From Siphonodentalium dalli (taxonomy: Eukaryota; Mollusca; Scaphopoda; Gadilida; Siphonodentaliidae): DNA of 64,000 nt. The position numbers were made by a program, and so were the translations under genes. Position 1 is the first letter of the stretch. The number at the start of each line of letters is the position of its first letter. The stretch is taken from contig CP136061.1 in NCBI GenBank assembly GCA_032622095.1, positions 67,461,127 through 67,525,126 of the forward strand, given 5' to 3'. Of this stretch, positions 24,487-35,661 are shown in pieces. The notes below the pieces were generated by a model. That model was not told where the DNA came from. It made no database searches and saw only the letters and a list, made by a program, of their open reading frames with translations.

Positions 24487-24864
24487 AGGGAACGTCGCTA
24501 GAGGGACTCCGCTGGGGTGGGGTGGGGGCTACATTGAATCCAACCCAAATTTGTACTAAATATTGAAAAATTGCTACTGTTGTTCTAAAAACAACAAATT
24601 CACCAATAATTATTTGTTGGAAATGTTGAACGTGATATCCGAATGTGATGTACATAACGTATATACGTTTTGCTTGTTCACAGTTATATGTGATTTTGCA
24701 ATTAATCAATCAAAATTTCCAACAAATGTTGTGTCATGCATGGAATTTCCTATTGTTGACAAATGTGACCATCAGTTTGAAATTTAAACTAACAATAAAT
24801 TGAAATTGGTCTGCTTTTAGCCCAAAATCGAATATTTTCAAACTTTTTGACAAAATTTTGACTG
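24487..24864 (-). mobile_element. fragment of an old hAT-like element interrupted by element X
   Basis: The end CAGGGAACGTCGCTAGAGGG starts near 24,487. The typical body follows ('attgaatccaacccaaat', GTTGGAAAT, 'tgaccatcagtttgaaattt') until element X begins at about 24,865. The right-arm equivalent is 31,167-31,531. Confidence 0.6.
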
Positions 24865-26720
24865 AGGGGGTGTTTATACATTAGCCGGCTAAGATCCTAC
24901 CCCCTTTAGCCGGTTAGCGATAACAATAGAGTGTTTATATTTCGCCGGGGAAGAAATACAGTTAACCGGATATGCAGCTATCCGGTTTTCATTTTCTGGA
25001 TTAAATTATTCAATACAAGCAACTTGTTGTCGTATAGATTCTATTTCGCTCTGCATTTAAGTTAGATCTTTATCTGGTGTCATGCCGTCATGGATGATTG
25101 CCTTCCAGCAATTAACTCGAGCAATATTATTTTGTTATCACTGATAGACCTGTCCGCTTTTCGCCTGTGTATATGGGTCACTGTGTCAGTTTGATTAATT
25201 GTGTCTAATCAGCTGCCAATCGGTGGTCACGTACCTTGATTATAAGATATTATTATAAATACTAACTGATGATGGTACACGTACTCTGCAGTCTGCATGC
25301 GCATGGTACATTAATTTTGTTGCGCATTCGAGTGAATTAAATGTGCGTGTTCATGGAAGAAATGGGATGGCACTTTTCAATAAATTCAAACGTAATGGAC
25401 AATTAGTTCAATAATCTAATTTTGAACATGTATAGTCCACGCTGAGTGCGTTGTGGACATATATGTACAGGGACGGGTCTAGAGGGGCTGGTTTGGAGGG
25501 GTGTGAATGTTCATCGTTGGAATTTCCAACTGCACCCCATCTTGAATCTCACCAAACTCACAAGTTCGCGTAATTCCATTTACAACCCCTTGGGCTTTAA
25601 TCTAACTTTCCATTCAAATACCTGGATGGTAGCCTTATATACTCTAATCCTATAGGCGGCCCCGTATTGAGCGATTTCCTTTAGATCTGAACCTGTGTCT
25701 AAACCTGGAAATTGCCCAATCCTATCATGTATAGTGGTCTGACGTCGAGCAACTTGAACTCCGATTTGATTTAGTTAAATTAGATAGCTGTTTTGACTGA
25801 CCACGGGGGCGGGACCAAGACATAATATTATGGAACCGACCATGCTTATGGCCCGGGGTGAGAAATTGTTTGAAATATGAACCCTGAGAATTGCAAAATC
25901 CTAGTATCCAGACTTACCTTTAGCTTTCCAATTGTTGGATATTTTAGAAACGTGACACACCTCTAAAGTTGGATCATTTCCAACTGATGGCCATTTAAGT
26001 CCAATAATATGGCCAGAAAATAAGAAAATGTTGGTCTAAAAAAATACCCACTAATAAATTGTTGGAAAATAAAACTACGAGAACAATTTCAACATATTGT
26101 TGATGTCAAATGTCCAACTAATGTCGTGTCAGGTATGAAATTTCCAGCTTTTAAATATTTTTCAAATTTTGGATGAGACACCCCCGTCGCCACGGTCCTG
26201 TGTACATGGACATGGTGAACGCCCAAATAAATGAAAAACATATTTTATGTGCAAACGGAAAATGTGTCACATTTGAGTCGTGATGTTGAAACTTGTATAT
26301 CTAATATATGATATAAAATCCAATCCGAATGATTAGACACCAATTTGTAGATGTATGCGACGAAAAGATATCAAAACTGACAATAATCATGCTTTTGGTG
26401 CGACACCCACTTCACATATCGTCTATGAACTCATGCAGACATATAACAATGTTGTTTAAATATCTTTAAAATTACCAATAGCAATACCTGAAAGTTCGAA
26501 TTGGATATTAATAATTTCGGCATTTCCATTTCTAACATTTAGCATTTCACTATACTGCCCAACCATACCTCTAAAAGGAAGCGACTAGATGTTTACATGC
26601 AGGTGTACAGCAATATCATATTGCAGTTTAGTGAGAACTAAAGGGGAAACTATTAACAAGTAAAGGAGACAAATGAATATATGCGTATCTTCGCCGGCAA
26701 TGTGCAAACAGTCTGCAGTA
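24865..26720 (-). mobile_element. element X, left copy (truncated)
   Basis: The terminal motif TGTTTATACATTAGCCGGCT at 24,871 is mirrored near the other side by CGCCGGCAATGTGCAAACA ending at 26,710. Subterminal copies of AGCCGGTTAGCGAT and GTTAACCGGA repeat inside. Compared with the right-arm copy, this one stops at 26,720 and lacks the last ~58 bp. No transposase frame is seen, so it is a non-autonomous DNA transposon of unknown superfamily. Confidence 0.6.
25468..26200 (-). mobile_element. hAT-like element inside element X (left arm)
   Basis: It begins CAGGGACGGGTCTAGAGGGG and ends CCCCGTCGCCACGGTCCTG. It contains the family blocks 'gttggaatttccaactgcacccc' and 'ggaccaagacataa' in minus order. 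The same insertion is in the right arm at 29,863-30,570, so it predates the inverted duplication. No convincing target duplication remains. Confidence 0.75.
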
Positions 26721-28186
26721 TGTTGCCAACCCATTAGTAGGGCGGAATATGTAACATGTATAGGGATGTAAAATATTCATGGTACAAGTTAAATATAGGT
26801 TACCGTTTCACAAAGAATGAATGTGGTTGTTATTGTTTTCCTATACGGTAAACATGAAGAATATTTTTCTTACTGCTGCCAGGGGGTGAGGGTAGGACAA
26901 AAACTCATGGATACAAGATTGAATTTTATTTTATTTTTTGGACCCACCAATACAAGTTTTGTTCCTGTCCGATCTCGGACGTACACGCTCCGCTCCAACA
27001 TTCGTTTTTTCCAAAGGTAATTGTGGACCCAGTACCGGAAATGTTGATGAATATAGCTGGATAATTATGCAGATAAAGGGTGTGAAATATATTAATAACC
27101 ATCCGGATCATGAAATGTCAATCATATAAGCTCATGAAAAGCATCAGTAATCTCAGAAAATCACAAAACACTCATTAATTAAACTTGTTAGTTGACTTGA
27201 CAGTTGAACTCAGAAGAAATTGGATACCATGCAGCTGATTTTTCTGTCATTCGACGAGAAAGAACACCAGGAACAACATATCCAAAATCCGCTCATGGGA
27301 AAATTCAGGATCCAAGATGGCGTCCAAAAGGTTGCTGGTATCGTAAAATCATGCTTTTCTGCGGTTGGTGCTCCAAATAATGCCAAATGCGTAATAAATT
27401 AAAATATACACAAATAATGCTTAGTCGTAAAGCATCTATGCCACCGTACGAATGATCCATGTCCGTTTAACTTATACATGACTATTTCGGAAAATTTGAC
27501 ATCTCCATAATTGTTAAATCTTCAGCCTGCTAATGAGTTGGTAATTCGGAAATCTAGCACAGTGATGCTATGCAATCAAAAGCGTTCAACAGATAGAAAT
27601 GTATTGCCTGAACCAACAACATTGAGTCAGAAAATAGCCTGTGATTTTATATTTTCAACACAATATTTAGTTAAAAAGATTCGGATACTTTCTGACTGAA
27701 ATGATTATTTAGTTTGAACGGGTTCAACTTTTGTGGTGTTAGGTTCGAATTTTCCGACAATTGGAAAGTTTGACGTATTTTTTATTCCAAATAAAGGTTC
27801 AAAGAATTAAAATGTTTGTGTTCAAGGGGGCGTTTGAAATTCAATGTTGGACACCACAACAAAGTGTATCTAGCCACGTCTCTTATCTAGGGTGGGACTT
27901 CAACTTGCTGGATTCCCAACACATTCCTTGCGTCAAGCCGAATCGTAACGTCTCTATATGGACGTGGCTAGATGGTCTCCGTTGTGATACATATCCATCT
28001 GCCATTATAACCTCATAACCCATAACCCTGTCAGATTTTGAACTGGTGGAATATGTATATCTGCGGGCGTAGTGAGAGTATAGAGACTCGTGGCGTGATA
28101 TAGCTGTATGGGTGTTCCATGGAAATTTCCAACCTGATACCCGCTATGCAGGGTTTGAAATTTTCCAACTGATGGCTATCTCAGGT
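26721..28186. other. spacer between the inverted arms
   Basis: No gene recognised. 27,230-27,430 is a copy of the dispersed 'ccaagatggcgtccaaaa' repeat, related to 1,750-2,000 and 6,270-6,480. 27,940-28,075 matches the reverse complement of 32,630-32,750. 27,730-27,790 and 28,100-28,186 hold hAT-family blocks, the latter being the flank into which element X inserted. Confidence 0.5.
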
Positions 28187-28358
28187 GCCGTTTACACATA
28201 GCCGGTTAGCGATCTAAGCGGCGAACCAGTTAACCGGCGAAAATTACTGCAGACTGTTTGCACATTGCCGGCGAAGATACACATATATTCATTTGTCTCC
28301 TTTACTTGTTAATAGTTTCCCCTTTAGTTCTCACTAAACTGCAATATGATATTGCTGT

Positions 28359-29448
28359 CAGGGATGTGGCTAGAGGGGTGTGTGGGGTGTCTCACCCCCA
28401 GCAAAGAGCTATATTTTCAATAGTTGGAAATTTCATACCTGCCACAACGAAATTTCACACCAACAATAGGTTGAAAATGTTCTTGTAGTTTGATTATAAA
28501 ACAATTTATTTGGGGGAATTTATTGTTTTTCGACCAATATTTGCATATGTTCCTATTTTTGGTCAAAAATTTTGACAGAAATGGTCATCAGTTGGAAATT
28601 TTCCAACCTTAGGGTGGTGACAGGTTGGAAATTTCCAACACTTGGAAAGCTTGTGTCCTGGTCCCTCCCCCGTGGCCATTCAAAAACTTCTAGTTAATTT
28701 AAGAAAACAATATTGTCATACAATTGGTCAACATTGTCATTGGAATTGTCATCAGTTGGAAATTTTCCAACCTAAGTGGGGGTGTAGGGTTTGAAATTTC
28801 CAACAGTAGGAAGGCTTGAGGCTAGTCTAGATGTTAGGATTTTCTTGTTCAGATTTCAAAATTTTCACACACCGGGTCGAACCATGGTCGGCCCGGTGTG
28901 TCATTGCCCCATTCACATGGCCAATACAAAACTGCTAATTAGTTTAGCAAAACAATATTTTACTATATTTGGTCAAATTTGTAGACATAAATGGTCATCA
29001 GTTGAAGAATTTTCCAACCTGAGGGGGAGCATGAGGTTTGAAATTTCCAACACTAGGAAAGCTTCAGTTGAGGCCAGTCTAGATGCTAGGATTTGCGATC
29101 TTCTTGTATAGTTTTAAAAATTTTCTCACACCGGGCCAAACAACCATGGTCGGCCCGGTGTTTCGTGGTCTGTTGTCGGTAGCTGTGTGCATGTGTCTGG
29201 AATTAGATCACTAGTTGTTTTTTTGGGGGCAATTTTCAGGTTATAAATGTTCTCATACTGGAAAAATAGAAGCATGGCTTATGAATATATAGGAAATTAG
29301 GCCTGAGCATGAGGTACAAGGGGGGGGGGGTGCAAATGGAATTATGCAAAAAGTTGTGTTGGTGCGATTCCGACTTAAGGGGGGGGGGGTGCAGTTGGAA
29401 ATTCCCAAGGTGGACACCCCCAGCGGAGACCCTCTAGCCACATCCCTG
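28359..29448 (+). mobile_element. hAT-superfamily non-autonomous element with perfect TSD
   Basis: The 1,090-bp element is bounded by perfect 19-bp terminal inverted repeats, CAGGGATGTGGCTAGAGGG and its complement. It is flanked on both sides by ATTGCTGT (28,351-28,358 and 29,449-29,456), an 8-bp target duplication diagnostic of hAT. The left arm holds the empty site with one ACAGCAAT near 26,610. The interior is modular: about three ~250-bp blocks, each with GTTGGAAATTT(T)CCAAC, 'aaagctt', and a CCGGG...CATGG...CCCGG palindrome (28,868-28,900 and 29,127-29,161). Two G-runs lie near the right end. No transposase is encoded. Confidence 0.95.
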
Positions 29449-29862
29449 ATTGCTGTACACCTGCATGTAAACATCTAGCCGCTTCCTTTTAGAGGAATGG
29501 TTGGGCAGTATAGTGAAATGCTAAATGTTAGAAATGGAAATGCCGAAATTATTAATATCCAACTCGAACTTTCAGGTATTGCTATTGGTAATTTTAAAGA
29601 TATTTAAACAACATTGTTATATGTCTGCATGAGTTCATAGACGATCTGTGAAGTGGGTGTCGCACCAAAAGCATGATCATTGTCAGTTTTGATATCTTTT
29701 CGTCGCATACATCTACAAATTGGTGTCTAATCATTCGGATTGGATTTTATATCATATATTAGATATATAAGTTTCAACATCGCGACTCAAATGTGACACA
29801 TTTTCCGTTTGCACATAAAATATGTTTTTCATTTATTTGGGCGTTCACCATGTCCATGTACA

Positions 29863-30570
29863 CAGGACCGTGGCGACGGGAGTGTCTCATTCAAAATTTG
29901 AAAAATATTCAAAAGCTGGAAATTTCATACCTGACACGTCATTAGTTGGACATTTGACATCAACAATATGTTGAAATTGTTCTCGTAGTTTTATTTTCCA
30001 ACAATTTATTAGTGGGTCATTTTTAGACCAACATTTGCTTATTTTCTGGCCAAATTATTGGACTTAAATGGCCATCAGTTGGAAATGATCCAACTTTAGA
30101 GGTGTGTCACGTTTCTAAGATATCCAACAATTGGAAAGCTAAAGTCAAGTCTGGATACTAGGATTTTGCAATTTTCAGGGTTCATATTTCAAAATTTTCT
30201 CACCCCGAGCCATAAGCATGGTCGGTCCCATAATATTATGTCTTGGTCCCGCCCCCGTGGTCAGTCAAAACAGCTATCTAATTTAACTAAATCAAATCGG
30301 AGTTCAAGTTGCTCGACGTCAGACCACTATACATGATAGGATTGGGCAATTTCCAGGTTGAGACACAGGTTCAGATATAAAGGAAATCACTCAATACGGG
30401 ACCGCCTAGAGGATTAGAGTATATAAGGCTACCATCCAGGTATTTGAATGGGTTGTAGATGGAATTACGCGAACTTGTGAGTTTGGTGAGATTCAAGATG
30501 GGGTGCAGTTGGAAATTCCAACGATGAACATTCACAACCCTCCAAACCAGCCCCTCTAGACCCGTTCCTG
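29863..30570 (+). mobile_element. hAT-like element inside element X (right arm)
   Basis: It is the mirror of 25,468-26,200, with ends CAGGACCGTGGCGACGGG and CCTCTAGACCCGTTCCTG. The internal order matches the family. Confidence 0.75.
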
Positions 30571-31166
30571 TACATATATGTCCACAACGCACTCAGCGTG
30601 GACTATACATGTTCAAAATTAGATTATTGAACTAATTGTCCATTACGTTTGAATCCATTGAAACGTGCCATCCTATTTCTTCCATGAACACGCACATTTA
30701 ATTCACTCGAATGCGCAACAAAATTAATGTACCATGCGCATGCAGAGTACGTGTACCATCATCAGTTAGTATTTATAATAATATCTTATAATCAAGGTAC
30801 GTGACCACCGATGGGCAGCTGATTAGACACAATTAATCAAACTGACACAGTGACCCATATACACGGGCGAAAAGCGGACAGGTCTATCAGTGATAACAAA
30901 ATAATATTGCTCGAGTTAATTGCTGGAAGCCAATCATCCATGACGGCATGACACCAGATAAAGATCTAACTTAAATGCAGAGCGAAATAGAATCTATACG
31001 ACAACAAGTTGCTTGTATTGAATAATTTAATCCAGAAAATGAAAACCGGATAGCTGCATATCCGGTTAACTGTATTTCTTCCCCGGCGAAATATAAACAC
31101 TCTATTGTTATCGCTAACCGACTAAAGGGGATAGGATCTTAGCCGGCTAATGTATAAACACCCCCT

Positions 31167-31531
31167 CAGTCAAATTTTTTGAAAATATACGATTTTTGGG
31201 CTAAAAGCAGAACAATTTCAATTTATTGTTAGTTTAAATTTCAAACTGATGGTCACATTTGTCAACAATAGGAAATTCCATGCATGACACAACATTTGTT
31301 GGAAATTTTGATTGATTAATTGCAAAATCACATATAACTGTGAACAAGCAAAACGTATATACGTTATGTACATCACATTCGGATATCACGTTCAACATTT
31401 CCAACAAATAATTATTGGCGAATTTGTTGTTTTTAGAACAACAGTAGCAAATTTTCAATATTTAGTACAAATTTGGGTTGGATTCAATGTAGCCCCACCC
31501 CACCCCAGCGGAGTCCCTCTAGCGACGTTCC
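31167..31531 (+). mobile_element. old hAT-like element, right-hand part
   Basis: It continues the hAT interrupted by element X and ends CCCTCTAGCGACGTTCCCTG. It lies about 75 bp upstream of the candidate tubulin TATA box, the same arrangement as in the left arm. Confidence 0.6.
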
Positions 31532-31607
31532 CTGGGATTGACCAAAGTTGTCCCTGTTTTGAATGAGCCATAACAAACCCACCGTAGTCCGTGTTTCTCG
31601 TGCGACC

Positions 31608-31815
31608 TATATATTCACTGAGACGGTCAAATGTGGCTCACTCATCGTCCACTGGCATTCACGCACGAACTCGGACCACTCGTGGTAATCAAACTAATCA
31701 TCGGACCACATAAAACTTTTTGTCAGACACGCCTTTATTTTTTTGACCCGTGTTCCCCGATCGGACTGGCTGTCTCTGTTCCTGAAGATCTCGGCACTAA
31801 ACCTCTCTGAAAATG
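31608..31815 (+). promoter_or_regulatory. candidate alpha-tubulin promoter and first exon (right arm)
   Basis: TATATAT at 31,608-31,614, a ~200-nt leader, and CTGAAAATG|GTGAG with ATG at 31,813-31,815 and the donor directly after. It is the mirror of 24,205-24,412. It points toward right exon 2, 24.8 kb downstream on the same strand, but a nearer copy at 44,944-45,159 competes for that role. Either or both could be used. Confidence 0.5.
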
Positions 31816-32022
31816 GTGAGATATATATATTACCTCGTGTGTTATCTTATGTCGTTAGTGCATGCTGGCTTCTGATTGATTGATTGTTTATTAGCAAAGC
31901 CAACAGTTAAGTTGGAACATGCAATAACATATATACATACTATACACAAGGCACCCATAACATATAAGTCATAACAATACAAATACATACACAAAAAATT
32001 ATATTGTAATCCATGATGCAAT

Positions 32023-32635
32023 TTACATTAACGTGGTATCCTTTTTAAAGAGTTTTATAAATATGCTAACTTTTTTAAGAAGGCTCAAATATTCAATGGA
32101 GAGCAAACGATGAAATTTATTTCTGTTAGGATTCTCCCAGTAATATTTGGGAATGTGGATTTCGCGTAAATCTTGTAACTTTTGACATAGGATCATAAAG
32201 TGATATTCGTCGCAAGGGCTGTTTTCACATTAAACACATTAAATTGTTTGCGGAATTTGTGGTATCTTTTGTCCATCTATTTTTTTCTACTGGTAATTTA
32301 TGATTAGATGTTCTGATTTGCAATAGGTAGTTAGACAAATGAGATGGCAAATAAACTAAGTAGCTACTCATTTTCATGGACTGCTTTATGGCTCTGTAAA
32401 ATATGGCACGCGATGAAGTAGAAGCATTCAGGTTGTCAAAGAGGTTGCGCCCATACTGCTTAATCAGTAGCGATTTTATGTTTCTCAACTCTTCTTTGCT
32501 CAGCGCTGATTGGTTTGTTCAAACATGTTCCATATGTAGGTCATGTAGAATTCCTTCTACAAAACATACCCAATTCATCTTTTTTTGCATGTTTGTATCC
32601 CTCTCATTTATATATCTAAGTAAAAGAAATCTGAC
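32023..32635 (-). pseudogene. LINE C-terminal coding remnant
   Basis: On the minus strand from about 32,635, a decayed frame reads through INERDTNMQKKMNWVCF, LRNIKSLLIKQYGRN and LLQIRTSNHKLPVEK. It ends with a Cys-rich motif (CLMC...CDEYHFMILC) and IHIPKYYWENPNRNKF, stopping at TAA 32,023-32,025. This is the C-terminal region typical of several metazoan LINE proteins, where a CxxC...H...C motif follows the reverse transcriptase. It carries an in-frame TGA (near 32,519) and an apparent 2-nt deletion inside the Cys motif (near 32,224), so it is dead. Its 3' UTR and (AATC)n tail continue into 31,870-32,022. Reverse-transcriptase motifs are absent through 5' truncation near 32,635. Confidence 0.75.
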
Positions 32636-32749
32636 TACGCCCGTAGATATACATATTCCACCAGTTCAAAATCTGACGGGGTTATGACATAGAACTGACG
32701 AATGGCGGGTGGACATGTATCACAACGGAGACCATCTAGCCATGTTCAT

Positions 32750-33243
32750 ACAGGGACGCTGCGATTCGATTCCCATGGGCTTGACCAAAGTTGGATCACC
32801 ACCTCTATGGGCGGCCATTCGGTCGGAAATTACATGAAATAAAAGTTAATGGTGGTTTGTGAAAATAATAGTCTCTATTTTCAAACCAATAGTCGTTCTT
32901 GGATTCAATAAGAGACAGTTCCGTTTCAATAGCCATATTTTCTTAATCAATGGCCATCTATTTCAAACCAATAGACTCCATTTCCAAACCAATAATCGTT
33001 CTTGGATTCAATAAGAGACAGTTCCGTTTTAATAGATATAGATTCGTAATCAATGTTGACCGATGCAAAATTAATGTTCTATTTTAATTTAATAGTATTC
33101 ACTGTTCAACTAATATCTAATAACACACAATTAGTAAGATTCGCGCATATTCAATAAACGTACTCCGTTTCAATAGCCATATTTTCTCAATCAATAAAGA
33201 TATTTCGAACCAATAGACGATTTCTCACAAGCAATGATTATCG
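32750..33243 (+). repeat. dispersed repeat with alternating ATTGG / CCAAT motifs, copy 1
   Basis: After CAGGGACG the block contains 'gggcggccattcggtcggaa', then many iterations of 'aaaccaatag', 'gattcaataagagac', 'tttcaatagccatatttt' and 'caatcaataaagata'. It matches the reverse complement of 41,590-41,970 over about 380 bp. Short, loosely periodic units around CAATAG recur. Non-coding. Confidence 0.7.
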
Positions 33244-33298
33244 TTAACTGGGGAACTTCAATCTGATCCTATGACTGCCATAGCAGTTGAGGGCCTAA

Positions 33299-33397
33299 GC
33301 AGAATGAGGTCCTCGGGGGGGGGGGGTAAATTTAGTGATGCTAGCCCACTATACGGTGTAGCGTCACTAAATTCACCCTCTGTGGACCTCATTCTGC
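33299..33397. mobile_element. ~99-bp palindromic MITE, copy 1
   Basis: GCAGAATGAGGTCC at 33,299 pairs with GGACCTCATTCTGC ending 33,397. The inner part GGTAAATTTAGTGATGCTAG pairs with TAGCGTCACTAAATTCACCC. Near-identical palindromes occur at 45,250-45,342 and 45,556-45,648. A 10-G run interrupts the left half. Confidence 0.75.
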
Positions 33398-33908
33398 AAA
33401 TGACAGACACGCTATTTGCAGACTTGCACTCAAGTCTATATAGGCCCATCATATGAGGGAAGCAATCCCCAGTGATCCCCTAGATACTTTTTATGACCAT
33501 GGAAATGGTATAGATCTGTACAGGATATGTCTCTTTTATAAAATGTACTAGATCTCTTGGATGGAGACACAAATTCTTAGGGACAGGGATGCTGATAATA
33601 TGAAAATATGTTTTTTCCCTATTTCTATTCAATAAGTACACCGCGAGGGAAGCAAGCCCCCAGTAACCCCTAATTCCCCTTCTATGACCATGGCAATGGT
33701 ATATATTTGTGCCGGAGATGTCCCTTTAATAAAATATACTAGAGCTCTTGGAGTGAGGCACCAATTTTTGGGACACCAGAGACAGATGCTTTTGACTTTT
33801 CAACTTTCGAGTCTGTATGGCTACTACTATGGGCCCATAATAATATACTATGAGATGGACTCCATCATTCACAATCAGAGGGAAGTAAAGGAGTGTTAGG
33901 TATATTCG
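33398..33908. other. no gene; short internal direct repeat
   Basis: Two related ~190-bp halves (near 33,450 and 33,640) share 'gagggaagcaa', 'ccccagt', 'tatgaccatgg', 'aatggtata' and 'actagatctcttgga' or 'actagagctcttgga'. Otherwise featureless. Confidence 0.4.
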
Positions 33909-34042
33909 CTTAAGCGCAAATCATTTACACTTAAGCGCAAATGATTTTCGCTTAAGCGCAAGCAAATTGATAAGACACATATTTATGCTTAAGCGCAAAT
34001 GACATTCGCTTAAGCCCAAATGATTTATGCTTGAGCGCAAAT
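33909..34042 (+). repeat. 21-bp tandem repeat of CTTAAGCGC
   Basis: Six units of CTTAAGCGCAAATGATTTNCG type, about 21 bp each, with one irregular stretch in the middle. Variants include CTTAAGCCC and CTTGAGCGC. Confidence 0.85.
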
Positions 34043-35661
34043 AAATAATAAATGTGAAAAGGGCCTCCCATAGTTAGAGGGGACTCTAAATTTCTTGAAC
34101 ATTGAAATTCCCTTTGTTTGAGAATTTTCAATATGTTTATATTGAATATTCTCAGTAAATAATTATTCTGGGCGTTTCAAAAGAAATCAGAATAAATTGT
34201 TATTTTTAAGTATTGGTTATAGATAATAGTTAATTAGATTGACTCCCCTCTTCCCAGATGCATCCTTACTGTGGAAGACCGATCGCCCGGCGATTCACCC
34301 AGGTCTGTTGGATGGCTCAAACGACTTTTCCTACTATGGCCAGTTTGTACCCTTGATTTGAATGACACATTTAATTGTTTCGTACCATGTTTTTGGTCAT
34401 TTCACACCATATATTGGTATGTTTCGTTGATTCCCAAAAATGATTGGTCATTCGTATGTGAAAAATTATTTTAATCGTGTTAACTAAATGAAAGCGAACA
34501 TGTTCATGATTTAACGTTCGTGATGATGACAACCCGACATTTACATGTTAACATATTTCTTTCTTTTTTTTTGCGAAACAAAATGAACAAATTGAAATTG
34601 TCGCGACAAAGTTAAAGATGCATAATCCGAATTAACGCTTGAATATTACTATTTCCTTGGCTTCTGGGTAAAACATATTTGAGTTGAGGAACCCACCCAT
34701 CAAAGCTGAGTGATCAGATATCGATTTTTGAAATCTATAATTTTTCACCATCGATAATTTATAGTGGCCCAACAAAAAGTCGAAAGAGGACGGATGAAGA
34801 TGGATAACTCTAAAAGCAAGTGGCTTTTTTTGTGTCAGATATTTGACAAACCCGCAAAATTTCATTGAACAAAATGTTGATAAATAACAGGTTTTGGGCA
34901 ATTGTATACTATATTTGACTGGTTAGCATTATTTTTGGGGCATTAATCGATTCTGGTAAACGAAGTGGCATTTCAAAAAATGGTATTGTTGAAATCTGAT
35001 GATATGGGAACCATCGAATCGGACTGAGTACCTTTAATGTCATTTATTTTTAAAATAATACCGGTATACTCAAAGGTACGAATACAGGAACTGGCATGAA
35101 ATGTCCAGAACCCTGGTGCGAAACATCTGTCAAACTTCCATGGTATGAAATGCCAGCAACCTATTGGCTATTCATCCATTGCACATTATAATTTATTTCC
35201 AATGGGCATGGATATGAGTCTCCCATTGGGGAGGGGGTCCACCTTAATACATGTATGTTCCGACAGCACCCCCTTGGAAGGAAGTTTCATACATATGGCT
35301 ACAGGGTACATGTATATCGGTCCAAAATTTGTTCGAAAATTATTAATTAGATATGACATTTTTGCAAGGTATGGCTTTTTATCAAACTCCATTTGTACTT
35401 AGGTGAATATCACTTCAATTTGCCCTAAATCGAGTAATATCATTTTACGACATCACTAATTAAGAGTAATACATGTATGATTTTATGACATCACGATCTA
35501 AGTAATACACGGTATGGCTTTATGACATGGTGTAATTCAATTTCACTGTTAGATAAGGCATAGATACCAATTTTTTGTGATGTCACTCATTTGAAAGAGT
35601 TATCAATATTACACTGTTACTAAGAGGCGGACTACCGTAATTAATAGATAGGGTATTACTT
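34043..35661. other. no recognisable gene
   Basis: A few short motifs repeat: 'tttcgtaccatgtttttggt' near 34,378 relates to the array at 35,870, and 'agtaatac' with 'gacatcac' recurs at 35,430-35,590. No coding sequence or element ends are supported. Confidence 0.35.

Larger units (their letters stand above)
23994..26720 (-). repeat. left arm of the central inverted duplication
   Basis: It is the reverse complement of 28,245-32,022 once the 1,090-bp hAT in the right arm is removed (2,727 against about 2,680 bp). It contains, from its outer edge inward, a LINE 3' fragment, a candidate tubulin first exon, part of an old hAT, and element X with a hAT inside it. Arm similarity is high throughout. 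Confidence 0.9.
28187..31166 (+). mobile_element. element X, right copy (complete ends, with two nested hATs)
   Basis: The left end GTGCCGTTTACACATAGCCG starts near 28,188. It is mirrored by CCGGCTAATGTATAAACACC near 31,162, with tandem subterminal 'agccggttagcgat' motifs. It interrupts a hAT: the sequence before ('ccaactgatggctatctcag') and after ('tcagtcaaattttttg') join into the normal family order, with (C)TCAG duplicated, a possible 4-5-bp target duplication. Nested insertions are 28,359-29,448 and 29,863-30,570. No transposase frame. Confidence 0.6.
28245..32022 (+). repeat. right arm of the central inverted duplication
   Basis: It mirrors 23,994-26,720. The arm carries one private insertion (28,359-29,448). 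It ends at 32,022, one base from the stop codon of the LINE remnant that continues outward. The second candidate tubulin first exon lies within it on the plus strand. Confidence 0.9.
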
